NCBI GenBank assembly: GCA_021802375.1
Contig: JAKAAL010000137.1
Span: forward strand, 1-8,655
Source: Bacillota bacterium
Lineage (GTDB): Bacteria > Bacillota_E > Sulfobacillia > Sulfobacillales > Sulfobacillaceae
Direction of reading: 5' to 3'
Length of the DNA stretch: 8,655 nucleotides
How positions within the stretch are numbered: position 1 is the stretch's first letter; each line of letters opens with the position of its first letter. The position numbers and the translations under genes are program-made. Below, in pieces: positions 6,014 through 8,655 of the stretch. The notes beneath the pieces were generated by a model, which searched no databases, was not told the DNA's origin, and saw nothing but the letters and a program-made list of their open reading frames with translations.

Positions 6014-6887
6014 TCGTCGAAGGGGTTACGAGCGTGGCCCACACTCGTCGCGTCGACAGCGCACGGGCGCCGGGGTTTCATCATACAAAGGCCGAGGCAC
6101 CTCCCGTGGCCCGGACTCCGTCCCTGAAGATGAGGGATTAGAAGCCAGTGACGTGTTGGTGGGGCGGCACCCGGTTCGCGAGGCCTTGCGCGCGGAACGT
6201 CCTATTAGCCGGATTTGGGTGCAAGAAGGTGCAAGCGAAGGCAGCCTGGGCGAAATTAAAAGTTTGGCTCGAGCCCGTGGGGTCCCCGTACATAGTTTGC
6301 CACGGATACGGCTCGATGAGGTAGCCGGCCGGTTGCCCCATCAGGGCATTGTGGCGTTTGTGGCGGTACGGCCGCTGTTATCGTTAGAAGAGGTGGAAGA
6401 ATTAGTTAAAGCTTCGGACGAACCGCTTGTCTTGATCCTGGACGGGATCCAAGATCCTCATAACGTTGGAGCCATCTTACGCGTGGCCAACGCGGTGTCC
6501 GCTACAGCGGTTATCATCCCGTCCCGCGGCGCCGCGGGACTGACCCCAACCGTCGCCAAAGCTTCCGCCGGCGCGGTTGAATACGTGGCGGTGGCATCGG
6601 TCATCAACATTGCTCAGGCGATTTCCCGATTGAAACAACTGGGGCTCTTCATTTATGCTGCCGATCCCGCGGCCCCGGTGCTCTATCACCAAGTCGATTG
6701 GAATGGATCCATCGGGTTGGTGATCGGTTCGGAAGGATCTGGAGTGCGTCCCCTGGTCCGAGAGCGGTGTGATGGCCTGGTTCGGTTGCCGATGCTAGGG
6801 CAAGTGGCCTCTCTTAACGCAGCGGCAGCAACCGCCGTCGTCGCGTTCGAAGTCGTCCGTCAGCGCCAAAACCCCAAAAAACCCTGA
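6003..6887 (+). CDS. rlmB: TrmH/SpoU family 23S rRNA 2'-O-ribose methyltransferase (RlmB-type)
   Basis: S-adenosylmethionine-dependent enzyme of the SPOUT superfamily. Its position after cysS and its domain layout fit RlmB, which methylates a guanosine ribose in 23S rRNA. Residues 1-45 are a basic, low-complexity tail rich in Arg, Gly and Ser, probably disordered and RNA-binding. A SpoU substrate-binding domain spans about 50-125 (VGRHPVREAL onward). The catalytic knotted domain shows motif 1 DPHNVGAILR (151-160), motif 2 VIGSEGSGVRP (240-250) and motif 3 LPMLGQVASLN (262-272); Asn154, Arg160, Glu244 and Asn272 are the usual key residues. The start ATG6003 lies inside the last codons of cysS, with a G-rich GGGGG 6 nt upstream, so translation is probably coupled. 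The exact modified nucleotide cannot be read from sequence alone; a B. subtilis YacO-type role is the best guess. Confidence 0.92.
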   Translation: MNNDRRRGYERGPHSSRRQRTGAGVSSYKGRGTSRGPDSVPEDEGLEASDVLVGRHPVREALRAERPISRIWVQEGASEGSLGEIKSLARARGVPVHSLPRIRLDEVAGRLPHQGIVAFVAVRPLLSLEEVEELVKASDEPLVLILDGIQDPHNVGAILRVANAVSATAVIIPSRGAAGLTPTVAKASAGAVEYVAVASVINIAQAISRLKQLGLFIYAADPAAPVLYHQVDWNGSIGLVIGSEGSGVRPLVRERCDGLVRLPMLGQVASLNAAAATAVVAFEVVRQRQNPKKP

Positions 6888-6926
6888 CAGATCTAATATT
6901 TTTCCTGTTTTTCGACGTCATGGGGA

Positions 6927-6956
6927 TTGACGCCGAAAATCTAGCCTGGCTATAAT
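6927..6956 (+). promoter_or_regulatory. Sigma-A-type promoter of sigH
   Basis: TTGACG at 6927-6932 (5 of 6) and a perfect TATAAT at 6951-6956 are 18 bp apart. Predicted transcription start is near 6963, leaving a leader of about 90 nt before the start codon. A CGTCA/TGACG inverted repeat (6916-6920 and 6928-6932) overlaps the -35, which could allow repressor control. This promoter makes sigH independent of cysS-rlmB. Confidence 0.75.
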
Positions 6957-7044
6957 GAGCCATGATTATGTAACGTTGCGTGGAGATTGGTACGCCTAAA
7001 GAGTTAGAATTTTTAAATACATTGAATAGGCGATCTCATTGAAA

Positions 7045-7050
7045 AGGAGG
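7045..7050 (+). promoter_or_regulatory. Ribosome binding site of sigH
   Basis: A perfect AGGAGG. It is 3 nt before ATG7054 and 9 nt before the in-frame GTG7060; the second spacing is the more usual one, so the true start could be GTG7060. It argues against TTG7039, which lies upstream of it. Confidence 0.75.
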
Positions 7051-7053
7051 GCG

Positions 7054-7728
7054 ATGCGGGTGCACTTAGGTCCCTCTTACGAGACGGTTCGTCAGTACGA
7101 TGACATGACCGATGAAGATATCGTGGTCGATGCCCGCGATGGACAGAATGACGCGCTGGAGTATCTGATCCAAAAATATCGCAACTTCGTCCGGGCAAAA
7201 GCACGTTCGTACTTTCTAATCGGAGCTGACCGTGAAGACATCATCCAAGAGGGCATGATTGGCCTATATAAGGCGATCCGTGACTTTCGTAGTGATAAGC
7301 TGGCGTCCTTTCGAGCGTTCGCAGAACTCTGTATTACCCGACAAATTATTACCGCCATTAAGACTGCGACGCGTCAGAAGCATATTCCGTTGAACTCATA
7401 TATTTCGTTGAACAAGCCGATTTACGAGGAAGATTCTGACCGCACCTTAATGGACGTGATATCCACGGTTAGGGTATCGGATCCCGAAGAAATGATTATT
7501 AATCGAGAAGAATTTGGGGATATCGAAGAAAAAATGGGAGAAATCCTGAGTGATTTAGAATGGAAAGTGTTGATGGCCTATTTGGATGGACGATCTTATC
7601 AGGAGATTGCGGTGGACCTCAGGCGCCACGTTAAATCCATCGATAACGCCCTGCAACGCGTCAAAAGAAAGCTGGAACGCTATTTGGAAGGCCGCATGAT
7701 GATGGCATTGCCCCCCGGAGCGGAGTAA
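7054..7728 (+). CDS. sigH: RNA polymerase sigma-H factor (Spo0H)
   Basis: Alternative sigma factor of the sigma-70 family that directs transcription at the transition to stationary phase and entry into sporulation. From ATG7054 the protein is 224 aa (B. subtilis 218). Region 2 (about residues 40-110) is almost identical to Bacillus Spo0H: KYRNFVRAKARSYFLIGADR, then EDIIQEGMIGLYKAI, then ITRQIITAIKTATRQKH. Region 4 (about 150-210) carries DLEWKVLMAYLDGRSYQEIA and the helix-turn-helix end RHVKSIDNALQRVKRKLE. Only the N-terminal 20 residues and the MMMALPPGAE tail diverge. This conservation contrasts with the divergent IspD and IspF nearby. The gene has its own promoter and terminator, so it is probably monocistronic; the usual neighbour yacP is absent. 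Start choice is ATG7054 or GTG7060. Confidence 0.96.
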   Translation: MRVHLGPSYETVRQYDDMTDEDIVVDARDGQNDALEYLIQKYRNFVRAKARSYFLIGADREDIIQEGMIGLYKAIRDFRSDKLASFRAFAELCITRQIITAIKTATRQKHIPLNSYISLNKPIYEEDSDRTLMDVISTVRVSDPEEMIINREEFGDIEEKMGEILSDLEWKVLMAYLDGRSYQEIAVDLRRHVKSIDNALQRVKRKLERYLEGRMMMALPPGAE

Positions 7729-7764
7729 AAGCAGCGAGCCCCAAGTGGCTCGCTGCTTTTATAT
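7727..7764 (+). terminator. Intrinsic terminator of sigH
   Basis: A perfect 14-bp stem, AAAAGCAGCGAGCC (7727-7740) with GGCTCGCTGCTTTT (7747-7760), a 6-nt loop, and a T/A-rich tail (TTTTATAT). It begins within the sigH stop codon. The symmetrical A and T runs may also stop transcripts arriving on the minus strand from the transglutaminase gene. Confidence 0.92.
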
Positions 7765-7927
7765 AGAGAACCCGTGTGGAAAGAGGGGCGATCATCATGG
7801 AGGAGTCGTTCTGCGGGCGGCCGCTTGGGAAAGACGGACGGTATGAGCGCCATTCCCGTAACCCGCGGTCTCCTCACATCGCTTGCAATCCGTTGGCATC
7901 GAGATCTTCAAAATGTGACGGTCAGGA

Positions 7928-8655
7928 CTAGGCCGAGATTCTGTGACGGCCTCGCCGGCTTTGCCGCAAAGTTTTCCATAAGGTTTGCCAGCGCGCTAGC
8001 TCAGACTCGGAAAGTGCGCTTTGGCCATAGAGAGCTTTTTCAGCGAGACGCACCATCTGGAATAGTGCTTGAGGATCGGATTCATACCGAGCGGACCAGG
8101 CTCCGGCAAATTGTCGAGGGGTCTGGATTTTTTGGAACGGAATGCGTTGGTGAATCCAAAGCCAACGTTGCATCGATCCCCAAATCTGAATCGATTGGGA
8201 TAGGCGGCGAAGCCTATACATCCATACACTGGAAATGAGAAGCAGAATGAGGATAAGAGACGCCCACACAATGTTCCACGATGTGACGAGGTGTAAGTGC
8301 GGGTGAGGAAGGGTCGAACCGCCTGCACTAGTTCGGGCTGGTCCCTTTAAGTTAATCTGCGGCTTAGTCGGGGTCGGGACTTTGGGGTTTTTAGGTAAAG
8401 ATACTTGCTCGTGCAGGTGAGTGGATGCATTACCGGATCCGGACGATACGGTCGGGATGCTCCAACCGGGTGTGGGGTCTATCGCGATCCATCCATAAGG
8501 ATAGACATAGACTTCGGCCCAAGAATGGGCATCGACGGCTCGAATCACGTAGGCGTTCTTGGCTAGACTGTAGGTACCGGGACCATAGCCTACAACCCAT
8601 CGGGCGGGAATACCAAGGGTCCGGAGCATCATGATGAAGCTGGTGGAGAACTGGT
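7928..8655 (-). CDS. TgpA-like membrane transglutaminase, C-terminal part (partial)
   Basis: Truncated at its 5' end by the window edge; 241 residues plus the stop are visible. The first ones, QFSTSFIMMLRTLGIPARWV, are the helix that follows the catalytic Cys in transglutaminase-like domains (family CxxF...RxxGIPAR), so the Cys should lie two codons upstream of the first visible Gln, just outside the window. The other triad residues are visible: His in VDAHSWAEVYV and Asp in GWIAIDPTPG. After this come a Ser/Pro/Thr-rich linker, one membrane helix (SWNIVWASLILILLLISSVW), and a helical cytosolic domain of DUF4129 type (TPRQFAGAW ... ARWQTLWKTL). This order matches the C-terminal half of TgpA/YebA-like proteins, whose N-terminus has several membrane helices. 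The known family acts on extracytoplasmic protein substrates; the substrate here is unknown. The gene converges on sigH. Confidence 0.88.
   Translation of the reverse strand, partial: QFSTSFIMMLRTLGIPARWVVGYGPGTYSLAKNAYVIRAVDAHSWAEVYVYPYGWIAIDPTPGWSIPTVSSGSGNASTHLHEQVSLPKNPKVPTPTKPQINLKGPARTSAGGSTLPHPHLHLVTSWNIVWASLILILLLISSVWMYRLRRLSQSIQIWGSMQRWLWIHQRIPFQKIQTPRQFAGAWSARYESDPQALFQMVRLAEKALYGQSALSESELARWQTLWKTLRQSRRGRHRISA

Noticed and set aside
6880..6915. Terminator after rlmB (T-rich tract following ACAG ... CTGT).
   Set aside because: The stem is only 4 bp with a 15-nt loop, so it is not a credible intrinsic terminator.
7006..7027. Sigma-H-like promoter (AGAATTT ... GAAT) in the sigH leader, suggesting autoregulation.
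   Set aside because: The spacing is several bases shorter than the sigma-H consensus and the -35 is imperfect; the TTGACG/TATAAT promoter explains transcription better.
7039..7053. TTG7039 as start of sigH.
   Set aside because: The AGGAGG site lies downstream of this TTG, so the start must be ATG7054 or GTG7060.
7797..7931. Possible 44-aa plus-strand gene starting MEESFCGRPLG, with AGAGGGG 8 nt upstream.
   Set aside because: No recognisable family, Arg/Ser/Pro-rich composition typical of a chance frame, no promoter seen after the sigH terminator, and overlap with the 3' end of the transglutaminase gene.
7774..8238. A long plus-strand open frame opposite the transglutaminase gene.
   Set aside because: It is antisense to a clearly recognisable protein and has no motif or ribosome binding site.

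Overview
The window looks like a chromosomal housekeeping segment from an endospore-forming Gram-positive bacterium (Firmicutes sensu lato) of moderate G+C. The evidence is a very well conserved SigH (Spo0H), a CwlD-type spore-cortex amidase, a YpuA-like DUF1002 protein, and the order ispD-ispF ... cysS-rlmB ... sigH, a reduced form of the Bacillus/Clostridium order ispD-ispF-gltX-cysE-cysS-mrnC-rlmB-yacP-sigH. A Sulfobacillus-like lineage would fit, but that is an inference I cannot test here.

Layout. (1) 38-1196, plus strand: ispD and ispF, overlapping by 11 bp, two steps of the MEP isoprenoid pathway. Both are recognisable but divergent; IspF has unusual active-site substitutions and the IspD start is problematic. 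(2) 1176-3522, minus strand: a compact cell-envelope cassette read as 39-aa membrane protein, Trp-rich lipoprotein, 90-aa acidic protein, CwlD amidase. The first three are tightly coupled (2-nt gap, then a 1-nt overlap). The 39-aa gene has the strong ribosome binding site and the genes behind it have poor ones. cwlD ends tail-to-tail inside ispF. (3) 3641-4522, plus strand: a secreted DUF1002/YpuA-family protein, divergent from the cassette across a 118-bp intergenic region with a perfect 10-bp palindrome. (4) 4595-6887, plus strand: cysS and rlmB, overlapping by 11 bp, with a good sigma-A promoter that overlaps the stop codon of the DUF1002 gene. (5) 7054-7728, plus strand: sigH with its own near-consensus promoter (TTGACG-N18-TATAAT) and a strong intrinsic terminator. 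(6) 7928-8655, minus strand: the C-terminal part of a TgpA-like membrane transglutaminase, cut by the window edge one codon short of its expected catalytic Cys.

The plus-strand genes are core metabolism, translation and sporulation control. The minus-strand genes are exported or membrane envelope proteins. Nothing indicates a phage, transposon, CRISPR array, tRNA or rRNA. The most novel part is the four-gene minus-strand cassette, especially the 39-aa leader protein and the family-less lipoprotein and acidic protein placed with a cortex amidase. There is no gene-free stretch over 300 bp; the largest gaps are 7729-7927 (terminator, then nothing clear), 6888-7053 (sigH promoter and leader) and 3523-3640 (divergent promoter region).
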